This document shows positions 1 to 8,375 of a stretch of DNA of 64,000 bases, in pieces. Made by a program: the position numbers and the translations under genes. This DNA comes from Planctomycetaceae bacterium (lineage in GTDB: Bacteria > Planctomycetota > Planctomycetia > Planctomycetales > Planctomycetaceae): positions 177,352-241,351 of the forward strand of contig JAKFUG010000017.1 in the NCBI GenBank assembly GCA_021732785.1. Reading direction: 5' to 3'. Positions within the stretch are counted from its first letter, which is position 1. Each line of letters starts with the position of its first letter. The notes beneath the pieces were generated by a model, which saw only the letters and a program-made list of their open reading frames with translations, searched no databases and was not told the origin of the DNA.

Positions 1-33
1 GAAGCAGCCGGGGTGCTTTCCACGCGGTCGGCC
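1..33. repeat. Truncated copy of hairpin family F at window edge
   Basis: The first 33 bases, read on the minus strand, match 39563-39595 at 32 of 33 positions. That second locus is the left half of a hairpin with 15-bp arms (AGCACCCCGGCTGCT). The window therefore starts inside another copy of the same element, in the opposite orientation. The rest of the hairpin should lie just outside the window. Confidence 0.75.
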
Positions 34-75
34 ATCAAATGCGGACACCACCCAAATCCGCAAGTGGAGATCATC

Positions 76-957
76 ATGATGCGTTCCCTGTTCCTTCTCG
101 GCAGCATGGGCGTCTGCACGGCGTCTTTATCGGCCGCGCCGCCCGCCAAGGCGCTCGCGAAGCTGCATGCCGACGAAGCCGCGGCGTATCGGATCTTCCA
201 GGACGAGGCTCACAAACAGCCGCTGACGCTAAGACCACAACCGATCTTCAGTTGGACGAACGTGCTCCGCGAAGATGGCCAGACCGGACAGGTGTATGTC
301 TGGATGAAAGACGGCCGCCCGGAAGCTGTGGGGACGATGTTCTCCACACTGGCCACCTGGATGAAGCCGCCGCGTCGCGCCGTCGTCCACGAGTTTCACA
401 CGCTCTCGGCCCACAAGCTGTTTCCCGTCAAACCGGCATCGAGCCAATACGAATGGCAACCGCAGGCCGGTTTGAAGCGGCAACCCGTTCCGGACGCCCC
501 CGCCGTTGCCGAGACCCCGGCGTTGCGACTCGTGCAGATGCGGGACATTGCCCGCGGGTTCTCCGGGGAGACTCACGCCATGGATCAACAACGCTGGGAA
601 CTGCGACTGTTGCCACAACCCGCGCTCCGCTACCAGCCCGAGCAAAAGGATGTACTCGACGGAGCGCTGTTTCTGTATGTGTCCACCGCAGGGACCGACC
701 CCGAGGTGATCATCCCGGTCGAAGCGCGTCGGGATGGAGAGGGACCCTGGACGTGGCATTACGGGATTGCCCGCTTCACCGATCGCGATCTCGTCGTCCG
801 TCATGCCGATAAGGTCGTGTGGTCCTCGATCGACAATCCCAATCTGAAAGCCGCCATCGAGGACTCGTACGCGCTGATTCGCAATCCGCAGCGGACTTAC
901 ACCTGCTATCGCTCACACTTCGTCGACGAGTTGCCCGACGCCGCCCCGGCACCGTGA
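76..957 (+). CDS. Putative secreted protein of unknown function
   Basis: The product is 293 aa. An in-frame upstream start exists at 13, but the ATG at 76 follows a GGAG about 8 bases upstream and begins a clean signal peptide (Met-Met-Arg-Ser, a hydrophobic stretch, then Ala-rich AAPPAKA), so I chose it. The next codon, at 79, is also ATG. The mature part is mixed alpha/beta with many Trp and His and no motif I recognise; there is no lipobox or membrane anchor. It is followed 40 bp downstream by the ceramidase-like gene on the same strand, so the two may be co-transcribed. Function is unknown; I infer export only from the N-terminus. Confidence 0.7.
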   Translation: MMRSLFLLGSMGVCTASLSAAPPAKALAKLHADEAAAYRIFQDEAHKQPLTLRPQPIFSWTNVLREDGQTGQVYVWMKDGRPEAVGTMFSTLATWMKPPRRAVVHEFHTLSAHKLFPVKPASSQYEWQPQAGLKRQPVPDAPAVAETPALRLVQMRDIARGFSGETHAMDQQRWELRLLPQPALRYQPEQKDVLDGALFLYVSTAGTDPEVIIPVEARRDGEGPWTWHYGIARFTDRDLVVRHADKVVWSSIDNPNLKAAIEDSYALIRNPQRTYTCYRSHFVDELPDAAPAP

Positions 958-997
958 TCAAATTTCTCCGCCCCGTTTGCATCGGAAATGAAGCCTC

Positions 998-2437
998 ATG
1001 CAGCCACGAATCACGACGCCGACGGGGTGTTGCCGGGTGGCGGTCCAGCGGGCCGACATCACGCCGTCGGTGGGGTTTTACCACCGCATGTGGGGCGCGG
1101 CGACGCACGAGCAGGCGACCGGCGTGCATCGTCCGTTATTCGCGACTGTTCTGGCGCTGGGATCGATGGAGGCTGCGTCATCACCGGTGGTGATTGCGGC
1201 CCTCGATCATTGTCTGATGTGGGCGCGTGAATGTTTCGAGTTTCGCCGAGCCGTGTGCGAAATCGCCGGGTTATCGGACGAACAACTGCTCGTCACGTTC
1301 TCGCATACCCATGCCGCGGGGTTGTTGGACCCGAGCCGTCATGATCGACCGGGCGGGGAATGGATCGCACCGTACCTGCAACAATTGGCTGACACCGTCG
1401 GGCCATTGGCGCGGGATGCGGTTCAGTCCATGGTGCCCGCGACGCTGACTTACGGCATGGGTTCGTGTGCCATGGCCGCCCATCGTGATGCGTGGGATGA
1501 AGCCTCGCACCAGTGGGTTTGCGGGTTGAATGTTGACGGGGCGGTCGACCAATCCGTCGTTGTCATCCGCATCGACGATGAACAGCACCGATCGCTTGCC
1601 ACGGTGGTCAATTATGGTTGCCATCCGACGACGCTTGCGTGGGCAAACACGCTGATCAGCCCGGATTACCCCGGTGCGATGCGGGACGTCGTCGAAACCG
1701 CCACCAACGCTCCGTGCCTGTTCCTGCTGGGAGCCTGCGGCGATGTCGGCCCGCGCGTTGGTTTCGTTGGCGATGTTGCGGTGGCCGATCAGAACGGTCG
1801 CCAACTCGGTTATGCCGCGCTGGCAACACGGTCGGGAATGCCGCCGAGCCGCAGCGATTATGTTTACCGCGGGCCGGTGATTTCCGGGGCCACGCTCGGC
1901 GAATGGGAGTATGCCGCTTCGCAATCCGATCGTGTCACGGCATGGAACCAATTCAGTCTGCGGCGATTTTCGGTCCCGCTGGCCTATCGTGCCGATCGCC
2001 CCGTGATGGCGGATTTGCTCGCCGAACGCGAGGCTTGTGAACGGACCAAACTACAGGCCATCGCGAAGGGAGATGAAGTCGGAGCACGCGATCAGCACGC
2101 GCTCATCGAACGGTTATCACGCGCGGTCACCCGTTGGGGCGGTTGTCCGCCGGGCGAGACGTTTCCCTATCAGGTCGCGCTGTTACGAATCGGCGAAGCC
2201 GTGTGGGTCTTCGTCGAAAGTGAACCGTACCAGTGGTTGCAGACCGAGCTTCGCCGGCGGTTTCCGCAATTCGTGCTGGTGATTGTGGTGCTCTTTGACG
2301 GCTGGCGCTGTTCGTATCTGCCGCGGGCCGAAGATTACGGGACCGGTGTCTATCCCGATGTGATTGCCATGCTCGCGCGGGGATGTCTGGAACAACTCGT
2401 CGAGGCGATCGCGAAGGAACTCGTAAGCCTGCCGTAA
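998..2437 (+). CDS. Neutral/alkaline ceramidase-like protein
   Basis: The product is 479 aa. The N-terminal half carries features of the neutral non-lysosomal ceramidase N-terminal fold: a G-V-A-x-x-D-I-T-P-like opening (VQRADITPSVG), then FSHTHAAG around residue 103, and NYGCHPTTL plus FLLGACGDVGPR near residues 200-245. In this family His residues of such motifs bind the active-site metal. There is no obvious signal peptide, although true ceramidases are usually secreted, so the substrate may not be ceramide. Planctomycetes often encode several proteins of this fold annotated only as hypothetical. The gene ends 70 bp before a convergent gene, with a small hairpin and a heptad repeat between them. 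Confidence 0.65.
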   Translation: MQPRITTPTGCCRVAVQRADITPSVGFYHRMWGAATHEQATGVHRPLFATVLALGSMEAASSPVVIAALDHCLMWARECFEFRRAVCEIAGLSDEQLLVTFSHTHAAGLLDPSRHDRPGGEWIAPYLQQLADTVGPLARDAVQSMVPATLTYGMGSCAMAAHRDAWDEASHQWVCGLNVDGAVDQSVVVIRIDDEQHRSLATVVNYGCHPTTLAWANTLISPDYPGAMRDVVETATNAPCLFLLGACGDVGPRVGFVGDVAVADQNGRQLGYAALATRSGMPPSRSDYVYRGPVISGATLGEWEYAASQSDRVTAWNQFSLRRFSVPLAYRADRPVMADLLAEREACERTKLQAIAKGDEVGARDQHALIERLSRAVTRWGGCPPGETFPYQVALLRIGEAVWVFVESEPYQWLQTELRRRFPQFVLVIVVLFDGWRCSYLPRAEDYGTGVYPDVIAMLARGCLEQLVEAIAKELVSLP

Positions 2438-2447
2438 AAAAGGAAGA

Positions 2448-2480
2448 CCCAGGGAAAGCATTCCCTGGGCTTCTCTGACT
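2448..2480. terminator. CCCAGGG hairpin between convergent genes
   Basis: Two inverted arms, centred on CCCAGGGAA and TTCCCTGGG, are separated by about 3 bases and lie just after the stop at 2437. Similar hairpins with the same core occur at 5566-5589 and 49711-49737, also just after genes, so this looks like a re-used terminator sequence. Confidence 0.55.
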
Positions 2481-2512
2481 CTCAACTCTCGACCATCAAC
2501 TCTCAACTTACT
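2472..2512. repeat. Heptad tandem repeat (STRR-like), locus 1
   Basis: Five consecutive 7-bp units of the type ACTCTCA run from 2478 to 2512 with single-base variants (ACTCTCG, ACCATCA), and the last unit overlaps the stop codon of the minus-strand gene at 2508. The period is exactly seven. No inverted partner is seen here. Confidence 0.7.
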
Positions 2513-4229
2513 TCGCGGCGTCCCACCACCAGCGACCGGCGGGCAACTTGGGGGCATCGGCCTGCTTGGCGACGGCGGTCAGTTGCGGGGCTTCTTTTGC
2601 GAGTTCCGGGTCCTTCACGATCGAGACCACATCGGCTCGCACGCCACCGGCAACCTGCACCACCACATCGCGGCCATTGTAAACCTTGTGGTTCACAACC
2701 GATTCGACTTCCGTCGGCACGGCATACGTCGCCGGGCGGTATTCGCCATTGTTGGCGAACGCACCCATGTCCCACGCGGCCCGATCGTTCAACCGTTCGT
2801 GACGAATCATCGCGGCGACCAATGCCAGATCGAACACGTTCTGCATATCGGCGAACACCAGATCACGCTGAGCCAAACCACTGTAGTTCTGCGTGAAGTT
2901 CTCCGCGAACTGCCGATTGATCGGTTCCGATTGACCCGTGGGCAAATGCTTGCCGTCGGCCGTCAGCACCTGGTTTTCCGACTGGCACAGGACCGAAGAA
3001 CCGACGATTTCAAACGCCGTGCGATCCGGGCTGTGCGTGACGGAGTCGTACTTCATCGACAACCACCACCGCAGGGCTTCCGTTGCGGGGGGATTCTTCT
3101 GCATCGCTTTCGGCAACAGATCGAAGTAGCTCGGAATGGCTTTCCCGCCATCGAGCTTGTCGATCCCGATGAGCTTCATGCGGTAATCGGCTTCGACAAT
3201 CACGCGGGCCACGCGGCTATCGGCCGGGACACCCCACACGACGACATCCTGCAAACCGAGCTTCTTTTGCAGTTGATTCACAAAGCTCCGCACGCCGCCA
3301 CCGGCGCTCAACGGGCCGCGAGCCATCGATTGGGCCGCGAACGCCTGCAATGATTGAACGTTTTCTTCGCGAGTATTGATCGAGCAGCCAAAGTCGGCTT
3401 CGTTGCGAGTGAACGTCCGCAGGACGGTGACCAGATCGTCGAGTTGCAGCGTCGGCCGCTTCGTGGTCACGCCGATCGGTTGTCCCTGGGCGTTGTACTG
3501 CCACGCTTCCGCCGGGCCGCCCACAACAATGTCCCCTTCCTCTTTGTCGAGGAAGACGTATTGGATTTTCGACAGTCCGGCAAGCTGCATCATGGATTCA
3601 GGAACGGTCTGCCCGTCCGCAATCCGCCGGGCGACTTCCCGTTCCAACCGTGTCAGCGAGACCAGCCGCATGGAACTCGACTGTGCCATGTCCGTATTGA
3701 GTTCGGCCTGACGGATCTCGGTGCTCAGCGTCGCGAGTTTCCCCGTGCTGTCGGCGGAGGTAATCCGGTTCAACATCGCCAGGGGCGAAACTCGGACCCC
3801 GGTTTGGAAGGGGGACATCGTGCCGCCGACGCCGTCGATCTGTTCCCATTGACCGGATGTATTTTCCTGAATGAGGTTCATCAGCGAGGTGAAGTCGGCC
3901 ACGACGCCGCCGCCGGCCAGCGATTGTTCCTGATTCGCGCGGCCTTGCGCCTGAGCCCGTTCATTCGGCTCGGCGATCCGTTGTCGTGTGGCCCGCGCGG
4001 CGAGAATCGCACCGGCATGTTGCTGAAGACCGGCAATCTGCTTGAGCAGCTTTGCCTGTTCAGCCGGATCTTTCACCGCCGCGGCCTGTTCGGTCGCCGG
4101 TCCGAATTCGCCCGAAGCCAGATGCTCCGCGACCTTGGCGGCCGCGGGGTCGGCGGCAAAAACGCTCGTCGTGCTTGCCAGAACGAGCATTGAACTGCAA
4201 ACACGTAGCCAACGGTGACCGCGAACCAT
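2508..4229 (-). CDS. Secreted planctomycete protein, possibly DUF1598-like
   Basis: The product is 573 aa. I start at the ATG at 4229: it is preceded by a purine-rich GGGAGAG and opens a signal peptide ending near SVFA-AD; the open frame continues upstream but without signal-like sequence. After the leader comes an Ala/Gln-rich helical region (about residues 25-95), then a mixed domain with a regular GGGV...GGP pattern and PTLQLDDLVTVLRTF. The middle and C-terminal parts resemble the planctomycete-restricted DUF1598 family as I remember it, with no known activity. It is monocistronic and convergent with the ceramidase-like gene. Confidence 0.65.
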   Translation of the reverse strand: MVRGHRWLRVCSSMLVLASTTSVFAADPAAAKVAEHLASGEFGPATEQAAAVKDPAEQAKLLKQIAGLQQHAGAILAARATRQRIAEPNERAQAQGRANQEQSLAGGGVVADFTSLMNLIQENTSGQWEQIDGVGGTMSPFQTGVRVSPLAMLNRITSADSTGKLATLSTEIRQAELNTDMAQSSSMRLVSLTRLEREVARRIADGQTVPESMMQLAGLSKIQYVFLDKEEGDIVVGGPAEAWQYNAQGQPIGVTTKRPTLQLDDLVTVLRTFTRNEADFGCSINTREENVQSLQAFAAQSMARGPLSAGGGVRSFVNQLQKKLGLQDVVVWGVPADSRVARVIVEADYRMKLIGIDKLDGGKAIPSYFDLLPKAMQKNPPATEALRWWLSMKYDSVTHSPDRTAFEIVGSSVLCQSENQVLTADGKHLPTGQSEPINRQFAENFTQNYSGLAQRDLVFADMQNVFDLALVAAMIRHERLNDRAAWDMGAFANNGEYRPATYAVPTEVESVVNHKVYNGRDVVVQVAGGVRADVVSIVKDPELAKEAPQLTAVAKQADAPKLPAGRWWWDAAK

Positions 4230-4713
4230 GTTTCTCTCCCACGCGACTGGCTGGAATGTCATCGAACGAAACGGACCGCGATAACGGTCGACCGTCTGCC
4301 GAGGTTGAACGTAAAACCGAACGGTGAATCCACAAAAAATCTTCTGCGGATCGGCGAATTCTCTGTTGTTCCATAGCATCGTCCGCTGGCGAAGCAACGT
4401 CAAGAAGTTTCCGGGAAAAGCGGACACCCGCGGGCACGTTGCCGGACGGACGGCATCCCACAAGCAAACCCGCTAGAATGCAGGCAGGAAGTCCGCACGG
4501 TCGTGTTCAGACTGCCAGTTGCAACGGGACGAGTTTGCGCGGCCGGGAAAGTCGACGAAGACGGGAGAGTCAAGTGCTGAGGGTCAAGTGTCAAGTGCCG
4601 GACGAAGACACCGAACTCCAGCGTCGATTCAACCCCCGCTTCACAAAGAGCATCCCATTTCAGAGTAACATCTTCCGGCACTTGACACTTGACCCTCAGC
4701 ACTTGGCCTCCCC
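4230..4713. other. 484-bp intergenic region between divergent genes
   Basis: This region separates the divergent DUF1598-like gene and mutM. The left 340 bases hold no credible ORF; overlapping frames there are upstream extensions of the minus-strand gene. The right part is the heptad inverted repeat described separately. Confidence 0.6.
4571..4705. repeat. Heptad inverted repeat (STRR-like), locus 2, upstream of mutM
   Basis: The left arm 4571-4602 and right arm 4674-4705 are perfectly complementary over 32 bases, with a 71-base loop. Each arm is a tandem run of 7-mers of the type CAAGTGC / TGAGGGT / CAAGTGT. The right arm, with a further unit, ends only a few bases before the mutM ATG at 4714 and takes the place of a Shine-Dalgarno sequence. 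A nearly identical right arm lies before rmlA at 54787-54820. Confidence 0.9.
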
Positions 4714-5553
4714 ATGCCCGAGCTTCCTGAAGTCGAAACGATGGTTCGCCAGATTCGGCCGCACGTGGCCGGGCGACGGATCAGGGCGTTGCGGGCGTGT
4801 CGGACGAAATGCCGACCGATTAGCATTACGCCGGCGTTGAAGACGATTGCCGCGCGGGTGAAAGACCAGTCGGTGACCGCCGTGCGACGATTGGGCAAGC
4901 GGGTTGTGCTAGATTTAGCGGATGGCGCGAATCTGGTGATTGAACCGCGCATGACGGGTTTGATGCTCCTTGCCGATCCGCCGGACGTACACCATCTCCG
5001 GCTGGAATGGGAACTCGACGGACCCGGCGAGTATTCGCGGCTGTGGTTCTGGGATCAGCGCGGCCTGGGAACGCTGCGGCTGTATCAACCGGGCGAACTG
5101 GCGGAGTTACTCGGCAGTCACCGTCTGGGACCGGATGCCCTGTCATTGACGGTCGCCGATTACCGCCGGGTGTGTGGGAAGACGGCGCGGCCGATCAAAG
5201 TCGCGCTGCTCGATCAGAAACTGATCGCGGGGATCGGCAATCTCTACGCCAGTGAAATCCTGCACCTCGCGAAGATTCACCCGGAACTGCCCGCGAAAAC
5301 GCTCACGGCCCGGCAACTCGAACGGTTGCACGCCGCGACGTACGCCATCCTCGAAGAAGCGATTCGTTACGAAGGGAGCACGCTCGGCGACGGCACCTAT
5401 CGCAACGCCCTCAACAAAGCCGGCGGCTACCAGAACGCCCACCGCGTGTATGCCCGCGCCGATGAATCGTGCCCCACCTGTGGCAAAGCGATCATCGTGC
5501 GCATCGTTCAGGCCCAGCGGAGCACTTTCTTCTGCGGCCGCTGCCAGAAGTGA
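4714..5553 (+). CDS. mutM: Formamidopyrimidine-DNA glycosylase (MutM/Fpg)
   Basis: The product is 279 aa, normal for the family. It removes oxidised purines such as 8-oxoguanine from DNA and cuts the abasic site. The start is fixed by the diagnostic MPELPEVE: Pro2 is the catalytic nucleophile and Glu3 the proton donor. The helix-two-turn-helix ([20 protein letters not shown]) lies near residues 165-185, and the C-terminus carries the zinc finger with CPTC and CGRC, preceded by the QRSTFF loop. The spacing between the Cys pairs is 17 rather than the common 16. Expression may be unusual because a heptad repeat fills the ribosome-binding position. Confidence 0.97.
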   Translation: MPELPEVETMVRQIRPHVAGRRIRALRACRTKCRPISITPALKTIAARVKDQSVTAVRRLGKRVVLDLADGANLVIEPRMTGLMLLADPPDVHHLRLEWELDGPGEYSRLWFWDQRGLGTLRLYQPGELAELLGSHRLGPDALSLTVADYRRVCGKTARPIKVALLDQKLIAGIGNLYASEILHLAKIHPELPAKTLTARQLERLHAATYAILEEAIRYEGSTLGDGTYRNALNKAGGYQNAHRVYARADESCPTCGKAIIVRIVQAQRSTFFCGRCQK

Positions 5554-5565
5554 TCCCGCGCGGAA

Positions 5566-5589
5566 GCCCAGGGAAGGCCTTCCCTGGGC
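5566..5589. terminator. Perfect 24-bp palindrome followed by TTTT
   Basis: The half-site is GCCCAGGGAAGG, followed directly by its complement and then by AGTTTTC. It sits 13 bp after mutM and 8 bp before the end of the convergent rbsD/fucU gene, so it can serve as a bidirectional terminator. Confidence 0.7.
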
Positions 5590-5596
5590 AGTTTTC

Positions 5597-6040
5597 TCAC
5601 ACCCGGCACCCGAGCGTCAACAACACATTCGCCCACAGCGCCTGATCCGCGGTTTGAATCGTCAGCACATGATCGGGCGACTGGACTGCCTTGTAGAAGT
5701 CCCACTTGCTGATCGGTTCCATCGCCACCGATGACCCCGCGGCGGTGATGATGCGGCGGTAATCGGCCCACACCGGCGGATCCCCCTGTTGTGCGTACGG
5801 ATCATCCGCGGGGATGCCCATCGTGTTGATCGCATCGACGGGGATCGCGGTCAGCAGCGTTTCCAGCACCTGGCTGACGGTGACCACGCCCGGCCGCAGG
5901 TTCAGACTGACAAGCGTCGCATTCGGCCCCAGTGTGGTCGATGCGGGATAATTTCCATCGGCGATGAGCACCTTCGCATGGTGCCCGGCGCGGGCAAGAA
6001 TGGCCGAAATTTCCGGATGGAGCAGCGTATGTTTGAGCAT
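5597..6040 (-). CDS. RbsD/FucU family sugar mutarotase
   Basis: The product is 147 aa. RbsD and FucU speed the interconversion of sugar anomers (pyranase or mutarotase for ribose, L-fucose mutarotase). The N-terminus MLKHTLLHPEISAILARAGH places His20 exactly where the catalytic His of the family sits, followed by VLIADGNYPAS, the family's I-x-D-x-N-x-P signature. The start at 6040 fits the family N-terminus. It is the last gene of a minus-strand run after an isomerase and a dehydrogenase, so it probably acts on a 6-deoxy or related sugar; fucose is likelier than ribose because no ribose genes are near. A heptad repeat lies directly before the ATG and no strong ribosome-binding site is visible. 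Confidence 0.85.
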   Translation of the reverse strand: MLKHTLLHPEISAILARAGHHAKVLIADGNYPASTTLGPNATLVSLNLRPGVVTVSQVLETLLTAIPVDAINTMGIPADDPYAQQGDPPVWADYRRIITAAGSSVAMEPISKWDFYKAVQSPDHVLTIQTADQALWANVLLTLGCRV

Positions 6041-6042
6041 GG

Positions 6043-6077
6043 GGCAGGTGGCCGGTGATGGGTGGTCGGTGATGGGA
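6043..6077. repeat. Heptad tandem repeat (STRR-like), locus 3
   Basis: Five 7-bp units alternate between GGCAGGT/GGCCGGT and GATGGGT types, starting two bases upstream of the fucU/rbsD start codon at 6040 (minus strand). No inverted partner was found within 200 bp. Confidence 0.7.
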
Positions 6078-6154
6078 AGAGGAATAGCGAGTCGTTGTTC
6101 CGTCCTTTGGAGCCAAGCGGTCTGGTAAGAACAGGGGTCGGCAATCTGCCTTTC

Positions 6155-6204
6155 GGCCCAACGGGCCGGCCATTCGTTTCTGCAAACGGCTGGCCCGTTG
6201 GGCC
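6155..6204. repeat. Nested hairpin, family E copy 1
   Basis: The left arm begins GGCCCAACGGGCC and the right arm ends with its complement, with GTTT/AAAC extending the stem around a small bulge. Each 13-base arm is itself a palindrome (GGCCC-aac-GGGCC). Related copies are at 50954-51001 and 59136-59210. It lies between the isomerase and fucU/rbsD genes. Confidence 0.8.
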
Positions 6205-6265
6205 TCAACACATCGTCACCATGTTCCTTGCGAGCCAGAGAAATCTCTGCTCCGTCCCTTCGCTC

Positions 6266-7090
6266 TTAGCCCTCAGCCCCGAACCAATACTGGTACGCCC
6301 GCATCGTCTGTGCGGCGGCGGCGTCACTGTTTGGCCACGGGAAGGCTTCCGCGGAGACGAAGCCGTCGTAGCCGATGTCGTGCAAGGCAGACACAATCGA
6401 ACCATATTGCATGTGACCATTGCCGACGGGACGACGGTTGGAATCGACGAAATGGACATGCCCGATGAACCGCCCGCCGGCGAGAATCCCCGCGGCAATA
6501 TCTGTCTCTTCGATGTTCATGTGGAACAAATCCGCCAGCAACCGCACATTGTCGGTTTGCAGCGACTGCAACAGTTCCACTCCCGCGGCCATCGTGTTGA
6601 CGAGGTTCGTTTCATACCGGTTGAGCGGTTCATAAATCAGCGGGACATTGTGCCGACGAGCATGCTCCCCGAGGACGTCCAAGGCGGCTCGCAGCCAATC
6701 ACGCGCCTGTTGTGGAGTGACGCCCTCACCGTGACGGCCCTGCATCGAGCCGATAATCGCCGGGGCTTGACAGCGACCGCCGAAATCGATCATTCCCTGA
6801 ATGAATTCGATGGCTCCGCGTCGCACCGATTCGTCCGCACTGGTCAGCGACAGGCGATGTTTCACCCAGCCTGCGCCGGTTCCCACCGCGGCGACTTCCA
6901 GCTCATTCTCGAAGAAAATGGGCTGCAACATCGCCATCGGCAGGGCATCAGCACTCGGGGCGAAAATTTCCACCGCGTGATAACCGAGCGCTGCGGCTTT
7001 GCGACATGACCCCGCGAAGTCGTCCCAATAGACGAACGGGCCACCGCGGGCTTCATTGACGAGACTGATGGTGACGGCGCTGCGAATCAT
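6266..7090 (-). CDS. Sugar-phosphate isomerase/epimerase-like TIM-barrel protein
   Basis: The product is 274 aa. I chose the ATG at 7090 (MIRSAVTISLVNE); an in-frame start at 7114 adds eight residues without family resemblance. The protein matches the xylose isomerase-like/AP endonuclease-2 superfamily: LGYHAVEIFA near residue 33, PLIYEPLNRYE with the first metal Glu near residue 150, LLADLFHMNIEE, IGHVHFVDSNRRPVGNGHMQYG, and a final GFVSAEAFPWP Glu. These supply the Glu, Asp, His and Glu metal ligands of the fold. It resembles hydroxypyruvate isomerase-type members, but the substrate cannot be read. It lies between a dehydrogenase and a mutarotase on the same strand, so it likely takes part in one sugar pathway. 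Confidence 0.85.
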   Translation of the reverse strand: MIRSAVTISLVNEARGGPFVYWDDFAGSCRKAAALGYHAVEIFAPSADALPMAMLQPIFFENELEVAAVGTGAGWVKHRLSLTSADESVRRGAIEFIQGMIDFGGRCQAPAIIGSMQGRHGEGVTPQQARDWLRAALDVLGEHARRHNVPLIYEPLNRYETNLVNTMAAGVELLQSLQTDNVRLLADLFHMNIEETDIAAGILAGGRFIGHVHFVDSNRRPVGNGHMQYGSIVSALHDIGYDGFVSAEAFPWPNSDAAAAQTMRAYQYWFGAEG

Positions 7091-7168
7091 TTCATCGACT
7101 CTTGAAGTTGGCAATCACTGGGAAGTGAACGACGCGGGGCGCGAAACCGCAAAGCGGTGATCGTGATC

Positions 7169-7203
7169 CCACTGACAACTGACTACGGACCACTGACAAA
7201 TCA
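7169..7203. repeat. Heptad tandem repeat (STRR-like), locus 4
   Basis: Units of the type CCACTGA, CAACTGA, CTACGGA repeat with exact 7-base period from 7169 to 7203, running into the stop codon of the dehydrogenase gene at 7201-7203. It separates two genes of the sugar operon. No inverted partner is seen. Confidence 0.65.
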
Positions 7204-8226
7204 TTCCACCGCCACAATCGCCTTGATCACCCCGGTCTCCGGTTTCGTATACGACGGAAACTGTCCCGGGAGATCATCGAAACCGACACGGTGCGTAATC
7301 CACGGTTGCGTATCGATCTTGCCCGTCTGGATCAGGTCGATGATGCGGTCGAAATCGTCCGGCAGTGCATTGCGGGAGGCGAGCAAGGTCATCTCGCGGC
7401 GGTGCATGAGCGGATGCGGGAATGTCACGTTGTCGGTCGTGATGCCGACAAAGACGAGCTTGCCTGTGTGGCCAACATAGTTGAGCGCGTTCGACATCGA
7501 CTTCGCGTTGCCGGTGGCGTCGATCACGATCGTCGGCAGATTGCCGCCGGTCAGTTCGCGCAAGGTTTTTTCTTCGCTGCCGTCACCAACGAACGTGACC
7601 GTATGCGTGACACCCATGGTTTCCCGGCAGAATTGGAGTCGCGATTCCACCATGTCCATCACGATGAGATTCGCGCCGCTGAGTTTCACGAACTCAATCA
7701 CCGACAACCCGATCGGCCCGGCCCCGATGACGAGGACGTTTTCCCCCGGCTGCGGAGCACTGCGGTAGACCGCGTGGCAACCGATGGCGAGCGTTTCCAC
7801 CAGCGCGAGTTGCTCCATCGACAGCGACGACGCCTTATGCAGTTTCCGTGCGGGAAGCGTAAATAACTTCCGCATGCCGCCGTCGGTATGCACGCCGAGG
7901 ACCTGCAAATCTTCGCAGCAGTTCGGGCGGCCGCGCTGGCTGGCAAAGCTGTTGGGATTGTTGATGTACGGTTCGACGGAGCACGTGTCGCCCACCGCGA
8001 CATTCGTCACGCCGTCTCCGATGGCGACGACTTCCACACCGAGTTCATGGCCGGGAATCCGCGGGTACGAATAGAACGGCATTTTTCCGAGGTAGCCGCT
8101 GATATCGGTCCCGCAGATGCCGATACGATGCACGCGGACGATTGCCTCACCGGGGCCGGGGTCGGTCGGTTCGGGGATGTCGATGAGACGGAAACTCTTG
8201 GGCTGTTCGAGCTGGATCGCACGCAT
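7201..8226 (-). CDS. Zinc-binding medium-chain alcohol/sugar dehydrogenase
   Basis: The product is 341 aa. Members oxidise a sugar or polyol hydroxyl with NAD(P). The sequence shows the catalytic zinc site GICGTDISG (about residue 43), the GHE motif in RIPGHELGVEVVAIGDGV, and the Rossmann motif VIGAGPIGLSVIE near residue 165. The structural zinc Cys cluster is only partly present (PNCCEDL). The ATG at 8226 is preferred over an in-frame one at 8241 because it starts the conserved MRAIQLEQP. It heads the minus-strand run dehydrogenase-isomerase-mutarotase. Relatives include sorbitol and L-galactonate/L-fuconate-type dehydrogenases; I cannot choose among them. Confidence 0.88.
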   Translation of the reverse strand: MRAIQLEQPKSFRLIDIPEPTDPGPGEAIVRVHRIGICGTDISGYLGKMPFYSYPRIPGHELGVEVVAIGDGVTNVAVGDTCSVEPYINNPNSFASQRGRPNCCEDLQVLGVHTDGGMRKLFTLPARKLHKASSLSMEQLALVETLAIGCHAVYRSAPQPGENVLVIGAGPIGLSVIEFVKLSGANLIVMDMVESRLQFCRETMGVTHTVTFVGDGSEEKTLRELTGGNLPTIVIDATGNAKSMSNALNYVGHTGKLVFVGITTDNVTFPHPLMHRREMTLLASRNALPDDFDRIIDLIQTGKIDTQPWITHRVGFDDLPGQFPSYTKPETGVIKAIVAVE

Positions 8227-8301
8227 GGAGGGCTCTTTCACGGATGATGGTTCACCGTGAAGAGGATATCGATGCGAGGGATAAGATCAAAGCCCGCAAC
8301 G

Positions 8302-8363
8302 AGCCCGAAGCGCGAGCGCCGGGTGCATTCGAGTGGAAGAACCCGGCGCTGGCGCTTCGGGCT
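8302..8363. repeat. Hairpin family B copy 1
   Basis: The arms are 8302-8324 and 8341-8363, complementary at 22 of 23 positions (core AGCCCGAAGCGC / GCGCCGGGT), with a 16-base loop starting GCATTC. A second copy with the same arms and the same GCATT loop start is at 37804-37871. It lies just after the DUF1501 gene, a likely transcript end. Confidence 0.88.
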
Positions 8364-8375
8364 TGTTGATCGCTA

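Noticed and set aside
39-812. Large ORFs in other frames opposite or across the genes of the left end
   Set aside because: High GC at third positions creates long antisense frames; they are Arg/Pro-rich and lack domains.
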